A DNA stretch of 64,000 nucleotides from Bradyrhizobium sp. JYMT SZCCT0428 (GCF_018131075.1 NZ_JAFCLS010000002.1:124001-188000); one strand, 5' to 3'. Shown: positions 36,585-46,109, numbered from the stretch's first letter. Notes: generated from the sequence alone by a model not told the origin. Made by a program: numbers and translations.

Positions 36585-37090
36585 TGTGGCGCTCCCGGCG
36601 CGGCCTCGGCCAGCGTCTTCTGCATCGTGGTATTGGCCAGCCATTCACCATTGATGGTGACGGTGTTGCGCTGCTTGCCGACGTAACCGCGCTTGAGGAA
36701 GAATTCCTGCGCGTTGTCGCTGACGTCAACGGTCAGAATCTTGGCGCCGCGCGCACCGGCGAGCTTCTCCAGCGCATCGCACAGCATGGCGCCGACGCCC
36801 TGCCCCACCGCACTCGGGTGCACATAAAGCATCTCGATATGCGAGGCGCCCTTCAGCGAAGCGAACCCGACCGGTGAATTCTGCAGCGTCGCAATCAGGG
36901 TCAATTCACCGGCCAGCTTCTTGCCGAATTGTTCCTCATCATCGGCCGTCGATGCCCAGGCCTCCTGCTGCGCCTCGCCGTAATCGTCGCCGGTCAATTC
37001 CTGAATCGCGGCAACGAAGATCGCCGCCACGACAGGGGTATCCGCCGCAAGAAACGGCCGCAGTGCAGGTTTGGGCAACGACTGTCCCAT
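36581..37090 (-). CDS. GNAT-family acetyltransferase coupled to cimA
   Basis: A 169-residue acetyltransferase: EMLYVHPSAVGQGVGAMLCD forms the acetyl-CoA loop (GQGVGA), followed by ILTVDVSDNAQEFFLKRGYV. Its stop overlaps the cimA start by one base pair set (ATGA), and a 37-residue membrane-protein gene ends five bases upstream. Substrate unknown; the context gives cysS and cimA as operon partners. Confidence 0.9.
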   Translation of the reverse strand: MGQSLPKPALRPFLAADTPVVAAIFVAAIQELTGDDYGEAQQEAWASTADDEEQFGKKLAGELTLIATLQNSPVGFASLKGASHIEMLYVHPSAVGQGVGAMLCDALEKLAGARGAKILTVDVSDNAQEFFLKRGYVGKQRNTVTINGEWLANTTMQKTLAEAAPGAPQ

Positions 37091-37094
37091 CGCG

Positions 37095-37208
37095 TCAAAA
37101 TACTCCGAACAATCTCAGCACGAGCACGACCGCGGCAACGATCACGGCCCATTTGATGAAGATGTAGTAGCGCCAGTGCTTCGGGAAAGGCGTATCGGGT
37201 CTGGTCAT
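37095..37208 (-). CDS. 37-residue membrane protein coupled to cysS
   Basis: The frame begins at ATG 37208, whose A is the last base of the cysS stop codon (TGATG), and ends at 37095, five bases before the GNAT start. The peptide [20 protein letters not shown], then AVIVAAVVLVLRLFGVF, has a polar, aromatic head and a single hydrophobic helix (about residues 16-36), so it is a type-I/II single-pass membrane micro-protein. The overlap at one end and five-base gap at the other make it the third gene of a tight operon and support translation. Function unknown. Confidence 0.75.
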   Translation of the reverse strand: MTRPDTPFPKHWRYYIFIKWAVIVAAVVLVLRLFGVF

Positions 37209-38623
37209 CACGCAATCTCCCAAGTGGTCACGGGTTTGCCGTCGGCGTCCTTGCCGTCCTTGATGACAACGCCCATCGCGGCGAGTTCGTCACGGATCCG
37301 ATCGGACTCCTTGAAGTCCTTTCGGGCTCGCGCGGCCGCGCGGTCAGCGATCAGCCGATCGACCTGCGCTGCATCGATGCCGCTCGCCTGCTGTTTCCGA
37401 CCTTTCCAGTCGGCCGCGCTCACGGACAGGAATCCGAGCAGCCGAAGGGACGCGGCGAACTCGCTTCGTTCGCGCTTCCCCCCGGACGCCGCTGCGTTGC
37501 GCAGGCCGTGCAAGACAGCCATGGCCTGCGCCGTGTTGAGGTCATCATAGAGGGCTTCGGTCAGGGCCGGCGACGGCTCACCGGCGTCGGCGTCGGCTGC
37601 GACGGCGTACCAATCGTCCAGCGTCCTGGCGCTTTCTTCCGCCCCCTTGGTGGTCCAGTCGAGCGGCGACCGGTAATGCGTCTTGAGCATGCTCAAGCGC
37701 AGCACCTCGCCCGGCCAATCGGCCAGCATCTCGCGGATCGTGAAGAAGTTGCCGAGGCTCTTCGACATCTTCTCGCTCTCGAGCTGCAGGAATCCGTTGT
37801 GCATCCAGACCTCAGCCATGCGGTCAGAATGAAAGGCGCAGCAGGTCTGCGCGAGCTCGTTCTCATGGTGCGGAAACACCAGGTCGATGCCGCCGCCATG
37901 GATATCGAATTTCTCGCCGAGATGTTTCCAGGCCATCGCCGAGCATTCGATGTGCCAGCCCGGGCGGCCTTCCACGGTGATGCCGGCCGGCGACGGCCAC
38001 GACGGCTCGCCCGGCTTCGACGGCTTCCACAGCACGAAGTCGGTGGTGTCGCGCTTGTAGGGCGCGACGTCGACGCGGGCGCCCGCGATCATCTCGTCGA
38101 GCGAGCGCCTCGACAATGCGCCATAGCGCGGCATCACCGAATTTGCGGCATTCATCGCCTGCGGCGAAAACAGCACGTGGTCTTCGGCGGCATAGGCAAA
38201 GCCGCCGGCAACCAGTCTCTCGATGATCGCCCGCATCTCCGGGATATGCTCGGTCGCGCGCGGCTGCACGGTCGGCGCCAAGCAGCCGAGCGCCGTGACG
38301 TCGTCCTGATACTGCTGATAGGTGGTTTCGGTGACCTTGCGGATCGCCTCGTTCAGCGGCACGCCGGGATAGTCGCGCGCGGCGCGCACGTTGATCTTGT
38401 CGTCGACGTCGGTAATGTTGCGGACATAGGTCACATGATCGGCGCCATAGCGATGGCGCAGCACGCGAAACAGCACGTCGAACACGATCGCGGCGCGACC
38501 GTTGCCGATATGGGCGAAGTCATAGACCGTCGGTCCGCAGGCATACATGCGGACGTTATCGGAATCGAGCGGCGTGAACGGCCGCTTCTCCTTGGTCAAC
38601 GTATCGTAGAGGCGTAGTTGCAT
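37208..38623 (-). CDS. cysS: Cysteinyl-tRNA synthetase
   Basis: Charges tRNA-Cys. It is 471 residues, a class I synthetase. The HIGH motif is HIGN in [10 protein letters not shown] (about residues 37-46), the KMSKS motif is [14 protein letters not shown], and zinc ligands are Cys29, Cys in HIECSAMAW, and His/Glu in [10 protein letters not shown]. The C-terminal anticodon-stem domain is present. It is the first gene of the run cysS-micro-protein-GNAT-cimA, the first two overlapping by one base. Housekeeping. Confidence 0.98.
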   Translation of the reverse strand: MQLRLYDTLTKEKRPFTPLDSDNVRMYACGPTVYDFAHIGNGRAAIVFDVLFRVLRHRYGADHVTYVRNITDVDDKINVRAARDYPGVPLNEAIRKVTETTYQQYQDDVTALGCLAPTVQPRATEHIPEMRAIIERLVAGGFAYAAEDHVLFSPQAMNAANSVMPRYGALSRRSLDEMIAGARVDVAPYKRDTTDFVLWKPSKPGEPSWPSPAGITVEGRPGWHIECSAMAWKHLGEKFDIHGGGIDLVFPHHENELAQTCCAFHSDRMAEVWMHNGFLQLESEKMSKSLGNFFTIREMLADWPGEVLRLSMLKTHYRSPLDWTTKGAEESARTLDDWYAVAADADAGEPSPALTEALYDDLNTAQAMAVLHGLRNAAASGGKRERSEFAASLRLLGFLSVSAADWKGRKQQASGIDAAQVDRLIADRAAARARKDFKESDRIRDELAAMGVVIKDGKDADGKPVTTWEIA

Positions 38624-38840
38624 GGGAATCCCGTACCTTGCGGCCGGGCGTCCAGTGATCTCATTTTGAGAAAAGACGGCCTCAGCCAGCGAATCGCTAG
38701 CTAATAATCTCGCGGCAAATGCTGCAGATGGCGAGGAAACCGTTCATGGTTCCACCATGTCCCAGCCCGGGGGACCCCGTCAAGGCCGCCTGCGCCCGTT
38801 TTTGAGCCAAATTGGCCGCTAAACGCCCGGCAAAACGCCC

Positions 38841-38862
38841 ATGGTTAATCATTATTAACCAT
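38841..38862. promoter_or_regulatory. Inverted repeat with 9-base arms, candidate regulator site
   Basis: ATGGTTAAT and ATTAACCAT, exact complements, around CATT. It lies 48 bases upstream of the small secreted-protein gene at 38910. The TTAACCAT half resembles the CtrA recognition half-site of alphaproteobacteria, but the TTAA spacing (6) differs from the usual 7, so assignment is tentative. Confidence 0.4.
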
Positions 38863-38909
38863 TTGGGCTTATCTGAGAGGGGCGATCCCTTTCCCTTATT
38901 GGGTGCCCC

Positions 38910-39218
38910 ATGCGATTTTCATCAGCATTCATTTCCAGCGCATTTCTGCTCGCGGCCTCGTCCGCTTACGCCGACAGCCGCGTTTTCATCATTGCCAACC
39001 AGGCCGACGGCTACGGCATCGACCAGTGCCTCGCCAAGGGCGACAAATGCGGCGCCCCTGCCGCCCGCTCCTATTGCCAGTCACGCGAATTTGCTTCCGC
39101 CACCGCCTACCGCCGCGTCGATCCCGATGAAATCACCGGGTCGGTTCCGAGGGGCGGAAACGACAAATGCAGCGGCAGCGGCTGCGACGAATACGTCGCC
39201 ATTACCTGCCAGCGCTGA
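38910..39218 (+). CDS. Small secreted Cys-rich protein
   Basis: A 102-residue exported protein. The Sec signal peptide (MRFSSAFISSAFLLAASSAY, cleavage after AYA) is followed by SRVFIIANQADGYGIDQCLA and six Cys in a compact mature chain (C42, C49, C58, and later C90, C94, C101 by approximate count), probably disulfide-bonded in the periplasm. This resembles conserved secreted hypothetical proteins of Bradyrhizobium; function unknown. A 22-base inverted repeat lies upstream at 38841. Confidence 0.8.
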   Translation: MRFSSAFISSAFLLAASSAYADSRVFIIANQADGYGIDQCLAKGDKCGAPAARSYCQSREFASATAYRRVDPDEITGSVPRGGNDKCSGSGCDEYVAITCQR

Positions 39219-39386
39219 ACCGGATCGCCACAACGGGCCGTTGCCGCATTGCCACACCGGCGCCGCGGAAACGACGTGACGCTGCCCCGAGAAGCAGCTA
39301 TGGGATGCGGCCTCGGCCGCACCATGCCGCCTTGGCCGCGCCTTTTCGGCTATAAAGCCGCGCGGATTCGTTATCGATGGCTGGAC

Positions 39387-40589
39387 ATGCCCCTGACGCT
39401 GACTACTCCCTTCTCCCGTTGGATTTTGACCTGCGCCGTGCTGCTTGCTGGCATCGCCGCGACGAATTCGGCTGCGGTCGCACAAGCCGATCCCGCACAA
39501 TCCAATATGGACGCGCTCGCACAAATGCCTCCCGGAGCCGCGCCGCCTCCACAGCAACAGGGCGCGCAAGGCAACCCGATCTGCATCCGGCTTGAAGGAC
39601 AATTGGCGGCCGTCGACCGCGGTGCCAGCGGCGGCGATCCCGCCAAGGAAGAGCAGATCCGCCGCTATCAGGAAGCGGCAACCAAACAGCAGGCCGAGCT
39701 TGACCGCGTCACCATGCAAGCGAAGCGGATGGGCTGCGAAAGTTCCGGCTTCTTCTCGCTGTTCAACGGCCAGTCGGCGCAGTGCGCGCCGGTCAATAAC
39801 CAGATCCAGCAGATGCGCGCCAATCTCGAGCAGATGACGACCAGCCTCGAGCGGTTGCGCTCAGGCGGCATCGGCGGCGCCGACCGCGAAAACCAGCGCC
39901 GTTCGGTGCTGACGGCGCTGGCGCAGAACAATTGCGGCCCGCAATACGCCGCTGCCGCGCGCAGCGGGGGCAGCTTCATCGACAATCTGTTCGGCAACAA
40001 CACCATCCCGCCGCCGAGCGCCGATCTCGGCGCGCCATCCGGCACGTTCCGCACGGTCTGCGTCCGCACCTGCGACGGCGCCTATTTCCCGGTTTCGTTC
40101 GCCACCTACCAGGCGCGCTTCCAGGACGATGAGAAGACCTGCAAGGCGTTATGCCCGGCAACGGAAGCATCGCTGTTCACCTATCGCAATCCCGGCGAAG
40201 ACATCAACCAGGCGGTCTCGGTCAGCGGCCAGCCTTACTCGTCACTGCCCAATGCGTTCAAATTCCGCACCGAGTTCAACCCGTCCTGCGCCTGCAAGGC
40301 CGCAGGCCAGACCTGGTCGGATGCGCTGAAATCGATCGACGATAAGGCCGCCGCCGAACAGCAGGGCGACATCATCGTCACCGAAGAGAGCGCGAAGAGG
40401 ATGCAGCAGCGCGCGATGCCTCAGCAGAAGACGGCCCCCGTCGCCAAGAAAGGTACGGCCCCGGCAGGCACGACGGCCGCCGCGCCGGCTCCTGCAACTC
40501 CGGCGCCTGCCGCCGAGTCAACCGGCGCGACGGACGAGAAGAAGCCGATCCGCACCGTCGGGCCGACCTTCATCCCGCCGAAACAGTAA
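39387..40589 (+). CDS. DUF2865 secreted protein
   Basis: A 400-residue exported protein with a Sec signal (PFSRWILTCAVLLAGIAATN, then AAVAQA). Coiled, Gln-rich middle (about residues 75-160) is followed by the DUF2865 block FRTVCVRTCDGAYFPVSFAT to KFRTEFNPSCACKAAGQTWS (about 212-315) with conserved cysteines, and a low-complexity Ala/Pro/Thr-Lys tail. I start it at 39387; an in-frame extension upstream has no signal character. Its stop codon directly abuts that of nadE on the opposite strand. Function unknown; DUF2865 is confined largely to Rhizobiales. Confidence 0.85.
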   Translation: MPLTLTTPFSRWILTCAVLLAGIAATNSAAVAQADPAQSNMDALAQMPPGAAPPPQQQGAQGNPICIRLEGQLAAVDRGASGGDPAKEEQIRRYQEAATKQQAELDRVTMQAKRMGCESSGFFSLFNGQSAQCAPVNNQIQQMRANLEQMTTSLERLRSGGIGGADRENQRRSVLTALAQNNCGPQYAAAARSGGSFIDNLFGNNTIPPPSADLGAPSGTFRTVCVRTCDGAYFPVSFATYQARFQDDEKTCKALCPATEASLFTYRNPGEDINQAVSVSGQPYSSLPNAFKFRTEFNPSCACKAAGQTWSDALKSIDDKAAAEQQGDIIVTEESAKRMQQRAMPQQKTAPVAKKGTAPAGTTAAAPAPATPAPAAESTGATDEKKPIRTVGPTFIPPKQ

Positions 40590-42341
40590 TTAGCCGTCGA
40601 ACACATCAGCCGAGGCGCGGCCCGCGCGGGCGACCAGTTTCTCGTCGGGCGCCGGCAATTCCTTGCCATTGTCGCGAAAGCGGTTGGTGATGGGATAGCG
40701 GCGGTCGCGGCCGAAATTCTTTTCCGTTACCTTGACGCCCGGCGCGGCCTGGCGGCGCTTGTATTCGGCGATGTTGAGCAGGCGGTCGATCCGCGTCACC
40801 ACGTCGGCCGGGTAGCCTGCCGCGATGATCGAGGCCAGCGGCTCCTCGCGTTCGACGAGCCGCTCCAGGATGCCGTCGAGTATCTCGTAGGGCGGCAGCG
40901 AATCCTGGTCGGTCTGGTTCTCGCGCAATTCCGCGGTCGGCGGGCGGACGATGATGTTGACCGGAATGACCTCGCCCGACGGGCCCAGCGCGCCGTCCGG
41001 CTTCCATTCATTGCGCAGGCTCGACAGGCGGAACACTTCGGTCTTGTAGATATCCTTGATCGGATTGAAGCCGCCGTTCATGTCGCCATAGAGCGTGGCG
41101 TAGCCGACCGACATTTCCGACTTGTTGCCTGTGGTGACCACCATCGCGCCGGTCTTGTTCGAAATCGCCATCAGCAGCGTGCCCCGGGTGCGCGCCTGCA
41201 GGTTTTCCTCGGTGATGTCGCGCGGCAGGCCGGCGAAGGTGCCGGACAGAATCTTCTCGAACCCGTTCACGGCGTCGGCGATCGGCAGCACCTCGTAGCG
41301 GAAGCCCAATGCCGTCGCGAGTTTTGCCGCATCGTCGAGTGAGACCTGCGCGGTGAACCGAAACGGCAGCATCACGCCGCGGACACGCTCCGCACCGAGC
41401 GCATCGACCGCGATCGCCGCACACAGCGCCGAGTCGATGCCGCCGGAGACGCCGAGCAGTACACCGGGAAAGCCATTCTTGCGGACGTAGTCGCGCAGGC
41501 CCAGCACGCACGCCGCGTAATCGCCCTTGTCGCCTTCGATCAGCGGCACCACCGGTCCCTTGCAGTGCCAGCCGTCAGCGCCCTTGGTCCAGACCAGCGT
41601 CGTAATGTTCTCCTCGAACGCCGGCATTTGCGTCGCGACGGACAGATCGGCGTTGAGCGCGAACGATGCGCCGTCGAACACCAGTTCATCCTGCCCGCCG
41701 ATCTGGTTCAGATACACCAGCGGCAATCCGCTCTCGGTGACACGGGCGACCGCGATCGACAGCCGCAGATCGTTCTTGTCGCGCGCATATGGCGAGCCGT
41801 TGGGCACCACCAGAATTTCCGCGCCCGTCTCGGCGAGACACTCGACGACGTTTTCATATTCCTCGGACTCCTCGAGCCAGATGTCCTCGCAGATGGGGAC
41901 CCCGACCCGGACTCCCTTCACCGTCACCGGCCCCGCGGCGGGCCCGCGTGCGAACAGGCGTTTTTCGTCGAACACGCCGTAGTTCGGCAAATTGGCTTTG
42001 AACCGCAGAGCCGTGATGCGGCCATCGTCGAGCAGCGCGCAGGCGTTATAGAGCTTGCCGTCCTCGACCCAGGGCGTGCCGATCAGGACAGCCGGGCCGC
42101 CGCCTGCGGTCTCGCGCGCCAGCTCCTCGACCGCCGCGCGGCACGCCGCCTGGAACGCCGGTTTCAGCACCAGGTCTTCCGGCGGATAGCCGGTGATGAA
42201 CAATTCCGGCAGCACCAGCAGATCGGCGCCGTCGGCTTTCGCCTTTTCACGCGCGGCGCGCGCTTTCGCGGCGTTGCCCGGGACATCGCCCACGGTCGGG
42301 TTCAACTGCGCCAGCGTAATGGTGAATTTCGGTTCGCTCAT
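40590..42341 (-). CDS. nadE: Glutamine-dependent NAD+ synthetase
   Basis: Final step of NAD synthesis: amidation of deamido-NAD+ with glutamine nitrogen. It is 583 residues with two domains. The nitrilase-type glutaminase (about 1-270) has Glu46 in LPELFITGYPP, the Lys in FKANLPNYGVFDE and the Cys nucleophile in GVPICEDIWLEE. The synthetase domain (about 280-560) has the P-loop GVSGGIDSAL and ends with ITNRFRDNGKELPAPDEKLV. Its stop codon abuts the stop of the convergent DUF2865 gene with no bases between. Confidence 0.97.
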   Translation of the reverse strand: MSEPKFTITLAQLNPTVGDVPGNAAKARAAREKAKADGADLLVLPELFITGYPPEDLVLKPAFQAACRAAVEELARETAGGGPAVLIGTPWVEDGKLYNACALLDDGRITALRFKANLPNYGVFDEKRLFARGPAAGPVTVKGVRVGVPICEDIWLEESEEYENVVECLAETGAEILVVPNGSPYARDKNDLRLSIAVARVTESGLPLVYLNQIGGQDELVFDGASFALNADLSVATQMPAFEENITTLVWTKGADGWHCKGPVVPLIEGDKGDYAACVLGLRDYVRKNGFPGVLLGVSGGIDSALCAAIAVDALGAERVRGVMLPFRFTAQVSLDDAAKLATALGFRYEVLPIADAVNGFEKILSGTFAGLPRDITEENLQARTRGTLLMAISNKTGAMVVTTGNKSEMSVGYATLYGDMNGGFNPIKDIYKTEVFRLSSLRNEWKPDGALGPSGEVIPVNIIVRPPTAELRENQTDQDSLPPYEILDGILERLVEREEPLASIIAAGYPADVVTRIDRLLNIAEYKRRQAAPGVKVTEKNFGRDRRYPITNRFRDNGKELPAPDEKLVARAGRASADVFDG

Positions 42342-42385
42342 ACGCCAATGGTGCCCTGCACACGCCGAAACTTCAATCGCCGCCT

Positions 42386-42739
42386 TTAGAACGCGCCTAT
42401 GCGTTCGGCGATGGCAAACAGCCAGAACGCGCCGGACATCAACAGCGCCACGCCGACCGCGGCCGATCCCATGTCCTTGACCCGCCCGATCTGCGGATCA
42501 TGGTCGGTGGTGAGCCGGTCGGCGAGCTTTTCGATCGCGGTGTTGAGGATCTCGACGACGAGGACGAACGCCACCGCCGCGACCAGTTCGACCCGGCGCA
42601 TCACGCTGGCGCCGATCAGCCAGGCCAGCGGCACCGACAGCGCCAGGGCAAACAGTTCCTCGCGGACGGCCTGCTCCGATCGGATCGCAAAAGCGAGGCC
42701 GTTACGCGTATTGATCGTGGCGCGCCAGAGTCGCAGCAA
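42386..42739 (-). CDS. dgkA: Diacylglycerol kinase DgkA
   Basis: Recycles diacylglycerol to phosphatidic acid in the cytoplasmic membrane. It is 117 residues with three predicted membrane helices. The active-site block EILNTAIEKLADRLTTDHDP (Glu, Asn, Glu, Asp of the DgkA signature) and RVKDMGSAAVGVALL are intact, and RNGLAFAIRSEQAVREEL precedes the first helix. It starts one base after the class II DAHP synthase gene ends, so the two are cotranscribed. Confidence 0.95.
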   Translation of the reverse strand: MLRLWRATINTRNGLAFAIRSEQAVREELFALALSVPLAWLIGASVMRRVELVAAVAFVLVVEILNTAIEKLADRLTTDHDPQIGRVKDMGSAAVGVALLMSGAFWLFAIAERIGAF

Positions 42740-42740
42740 G

Positions 42741-44129
42741 TCAGAAACCCGCTGCAGCCGGTATCGGTTTGACCTTGCCGGCGCGTTCCTGCTTGAGCAG
42801 TTCGGCGATCAGGAAGGCCATGTCGATCGATTGTTCGGCGTTAAGACGGGGATCGCAGACCGTGTGATAGCGGTCGTTGAGGTCCTCGTCGGTGATAGCG
42901 CGCGCGCCGCCGATGCACTCGGTGACGTCCTGCCCGGTCATTTCCAGGTGAATGCCGCCGGCATGGGTGCCTTCCGCCTGATGGATGGCGAAGAACGACT
43001 TCACTTCGGACAATATCCGGTCGAACGGGCGGGTCTTGTAGCCTGAATTGGAGCTGATGGTGTTGCCGTGCATCGGATCGCACGACCAGACCACGACGCG
43101 CCCTTCCCGCTGCACCGCGCGGATCAAGGGCGCCAGATGATCGCCGACCTTGTCGGAGCCAAAGCGATTGATCAGCGTCAGCCGTCCCGGCTCGTTGTCG
43201 GGATTGAGGATGTCGATCAGCTTCAGCAGTTCATCGGGCTTGAGCGACGGGCCGCATTTCAGGCCGATCGGGTTCTTGATGCCGCGGAAATATTCGACAT
43301 GGCCGTGGTCGAGCTGGCGAGTGCGGTCGCCGATCCAGATGAAGTGGCCGGAGGTCGCGTACCAGTCTCCGGTGGTGGAATCGACACGGGTAAAGGCCTG
43401 CTCGTAGCCCAGCAGCAGCGCCTCGTGGCTGGTGTAGAAATCGGTGGCGCGCAGCTCGGGGTGGCTTTCGAGATCGAGACCGCAGGCGCGCATGAAATTC
43501 AGCGCGTCCGAAATACGATCGGCCAGTTCCTTGTAGCGGCGTGACTGCGGCGAGTCCTTCAGGAATCCCAGCATCCACTGATGCACGCTGCCGAGATTGG
43601 CAAAGCCGCCGGTCGCGAACGCGCGCAAGAGATTGAGCGTCGCCGCCGATTGCCGATACGCCATCAACTGGCGCTGCGGATCAGGGATGCGCGCCTCGGG
43701 GGTGAACGCAATGTCGTTGATGATGTCGCCGCGATAGCTCGGCAGTTCGACGCCATTGATCTTCTCGGTGTTCGACGAGCGCGGCTTTGCGAATTGCCCG
43801 GCGATGCGGCCGACCTTCACGACCGGCAGCGCACCGGCATAGGTGAGAACGACGGCCATCTGCAGCAGCACGCGGAAGAAGTCGCGGATGTTGTTGGCGC
43901 CGTGCTCGGCAAAGCTCTCGGCGCAATCGCCGCCCTGCAGCAGGAAGGCTTCGCCGGCGGCGACGCGCGCGAGCGATTTCTTCAGATTGCGGGCCTCGCC
44001 GGCGAACACCAGCGGCGGAAATGTCGCGAGCTGCGCCTCGACATCAGCCAACACCTTGGCATCGGGATAATCGGGCACCTGGAGCACCGGTTTGGCGCGC
44101 CAGCTATCGGGTGTCCACCGCTCGGACAT
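42741..44129 (-). CDS. aroG: Class II DAHP synthase
   Basis: First step of the shikimate pathway: joins phosphoenolpyruvate and erythrose 4-phosphate. It is 462 residues of the class II (plant/actinobacterial-like) type, with [40 protein letters not shown], the metal-binding region [11 protein letters not shown] and [20 protein letters not shown]. It is unrelated to the class I AroFGH enzymes of E. coli. It is followed one base later by dgkA. Gene name follows the usual rhizobial annotation (aroG or aroF). Confidence 0.95.
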   Translation of the reverse strand: MSERWTPDSWRAKPVLQVPDYPDAKVLADVEAQLATFPPLVFAGEARNLKKSLARVAAGEAFLLQGGDCAESFAEHGANNIRDFFRVLLQMAVVLTYAGALPVVKVGRIAGQFAKPRSSNTEKINGVELPSYRGDIINDIAFTPEARIPDPQRQLMAYRQSAATLNLLRAFATGGFANLGSVHQWMLGFLKDSPQSRRYKELADRISDALNFMRACGLDLESHPELRATDFYTSHEALLLGYEQAFTRVDSTTGDWYATSGHFIWIGDRTRQLDHGHVEYFRGIKNPIGLKCGPSLKPDELLKLIDILNPDNEPGRLTLINRFGSDKVGDHLAPLIRAVQREGRVVVWSCDPMHGNTISSNSGYKTRPFDRILSEVKSFFAIHQAEGTHAGGIHLEMTGQDVTECIGGARAITDEDLNDRYHTVCDPRLNAEQSIDMAFLIAELLKQERAGKVKPIPAAAGF

Positions 44130-44305
44130 GACGTTAACTCCTGAGCAAAAACCGCGACTTACAAGCGGTTACGAAGGGCCGGGTTATACACAGGGCGATG
44201 GCCAACCGCCATTAGATTTCCACCTTTCCAGTCAAGCCCTTGCAGCAAAAGCCGAATTCGCATTTGTTAGGGCCAAATCGCGAAAAGCGAGGAAGGAAAT
44301 CGCGG

Positions 44306-45208
44306 GTGGCCGAGCTGGGGCTGGACGACGTATTCATCGACGATATCACGCTTCCCGCGGCGGATGGCTATCCGCTGGGGGCGACGCTGTTCTTGCCGCG
44401 CGGGGCCAAGCGCCACGCCGTGCTGATCAATTCGGCGACCGCGGTCCCCCGCAAGGTCTATCGCGGCTTTGCCGGCTACCTCGCCAGGCGAGGCTGCGCA
44501 GTGCTGACCTATGACTACCGCGGCACCGGCGACTCGCGGCAGAAGTCGATGACCGGCTACAACCAGCCGAAATCGCTGGTCGGCTTCAAGGCCTCGATGT
44601 CGGACTGGGCCGCGCAGGATGTGACCTCCGCGGTGGCCTGGATGCGCGAGCGCTACAAGGCGCTGCCGTTTGCCTATGTCGGGCACTCCTTTGGCGGCCA
44701 GGCGCTGGGCCTGCTGCCCAACAACACGGAGATCTCGCGCGCGCTGTTTATCGCAGCCCAAGCCGGCACCTGGAAACTGATCGCGGTGCCCGAGCGCTAT
44801 CGCGTCTATGCGATGCTCAATGCCGCGGTCCCCCTCACCCGCGCGTTCGGCTACACGCCGGGCTGGCTCGGGCTCGGCATGGACATGCCGAAGGATGTAT
44901 TCCTGCAATGGGTCTCCTGGGTGATGAGCCCGCGCTACATGTTCGACGACAAGAATCTGGCGGCCTTGCAAAATTTTCCGAACTACAAAGGCGCGTTGCG
45001 TGCGCTGTGCATGTCTGACGATCCCTGGGCGACGCGGCCGGCGGTGGAATTGCTGTGCTCGGGATTTACGGCCGCAAAACCCGAAATCATCACGCTGACG
45101 CCAAAGGACACCGGCGCCAGCAAAATCGGCCACTTCGGTTTCTTCCGCCCCGAACATCGCGACACGCTGTGGCGCGGGGCGGCGGAATGGATTGAAGCGG
45201 CGGAGTAG
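44306..45208 (+). CDS. Alpha/beta hydrolase (serine hydrolase)
   Basis: A 300-residue soluble alpha/beta hydrolase. The oxyanion segment is INSATAVPRKVYRG, the nucleophile elbow is YVGHSFGGQALGL with Ser at about residue 127, and YDYRGTGDSR is the typical early strand. The His near KIGHFGFFRPEH is a likely catalytic base. I start it at GTG 44306, preceded by AGGAAGGA; the earlier TTG at 44240 has no ribosome site. It is related to uncharacterised 'YheT/S33-like' hydrolases; substrate unknown. Confidence 0.88.
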   Translation: MAELGLDDVFIDDITLPAADGYPLGATLFLPRGAKRHAVLINSATAVPRKVYRGFAGYLARRGCAVLTYDYRGTGDSRQKSMTGYNQPKSLVGFKASMSDWAAQDVTSAVAWMRERYKALPFAYVGHSFGGQALGLLPNNTEISRALFIAAQAGTWKLIAVPERYRVYAMLNAAVPLTRAFGYTPGWLGLGMDMPKDVFLQWVSWVMSPRYMFDDKNLAALQNFPNYKGALRALCMSDDPWATRPAVELLCSGFTAAKPEIITLTPKDTGASKIGHFGFFRPEHRDTLWRGAAEWIEAAE

Positions 45209-45223
45209 CGGGTCACTTTCTCC

Positions 45224-45364
45224 GTCGTCCCGGCGAACGCCGGGACCCATACCGCGTGATCTCTCGGTGAAGGCTTGGTAGCAGAGACCATCCGCAAAAC
45301 TTCTTCCTGTGGTTATGGGTCCCCCGATGCGCAATTGCGCATCTGAGCTCAAGGCCGGGACGAC
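45224..45364. repeat. 141-base intergenic element with inverted ends
   Basis: Begins GTCGTCCCGGC and ends with its exact complement GCCGGGACGAC. Inside are an immediate second palindrome (CCCGGCGAACGCCGGG) and the 18-base perfect palindrome GATGCGCAATTGCGCATC at 45326-45343. Translated, such elements give peptides like WVPAFAGT that recur in Bradyrhizobium gene mispredictions, from memory. It lies directly after the hydrolase gene. Confidence 0.75.
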
Positions 45365-45439
45365 AGCGATGTTTGTCGCTGCACCGAGGTCCAAACGCAG
45401 CTTCGCAATCTCGCGACGCATTGCGCCCGAGCTTTGCTG

Positions 45440-45830
45440 GAAACTTCCCGCCCTCTCCAATAAGAGGGCGCAGGGAAGACCGGGTGCGCGCTGCACCCGC
45501 GGTCCCGTGTGCGGTTTGCACTAAGTAGGCTGCACACGAGCATACAGGGCAGCGGAGAACACCCGGCCTTCCCTGCGCAATGGCTTTACGGCTTATGCCG
45601 TGATCTCCCCGGAGACGAGTTCTTGGTTGACTCCGTCGCGGCCGGTTCAGCTCACGCTTCTCCGACAGCTTGACGCCTGCAACGGGCGCCAGGACCACAC
45701 GGTTTTGCCGTACGCTTAGTCCGCGCCGTCGTCTCAGCGCAAACAAGCGTCCACCGCAACCCGCCCAACGTCCGTGACGACGGCCGACGCCCTCTGAGTG
45801 GGACGGGATGGGCAAACACATACCCTCGAT
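45440..45830. repeat. Structured non-coding repeat element, RNA-like
   Basis: No gene on either strand. The stretch starts with a perfect 8-pair hairpin (CGCCCTCT/AGAGGGCG around CCAATA, 45449-45470). Overlapping it, GCGCAGGGAAGACCGGGTG at 45468-45486 pairs with CACCCGGCCTTCCCTGCGC at 45560-45578 (18 of 19), closing a long stem over a 73-base interior. Text such as CACGAGCATACAGGGCAGCG and TTTACGGCTTATGCCGTGAT is familiar to me from many Bradyrhizobium intergenic regions; that recollection is unverified. The right boundary is approximate. Confidence 0.55.
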
Positions 45831-45876
45831 TTCACTTCCGGTAAACAGAAATATTTTTTATTTTAGGGCTTGACAT

Positions 45877-45891
45877 TGATTCTGTAAATCA
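45877..45891. promoter_or_regulatory. Short dyad next to TTGACA box
   Basis: TGATTCTGTAAATCA has five-base inverted arms around five bases and follows TTGACA at 45870-45875. It marks an AT-rich promoter-like island between the repeat element and the small secreted-protein gene at 46110. No matching -10 box at standard spacing is obvious. Confidence 0.3.
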
Positions 45892-46109
45892 GAAGTGAGC
45901 TGCCCGTCGAGACTGGTTTTGGCGCTGGAACGTGATGAGCATCACAGCCGACCACAACACAAACGCGAAGCGTTTTGCGCAAGAGATAAACATCCGTTCA
46001 TCAACCTTGCCGGCAGATTATTCCTTCATCCTGGAAACATTCATTCGGGAAAAAGTGGAACATGCGTGCTCACCGCGCATTTAATGCCGATAGCCAGGAG
46101 GAGAACACG

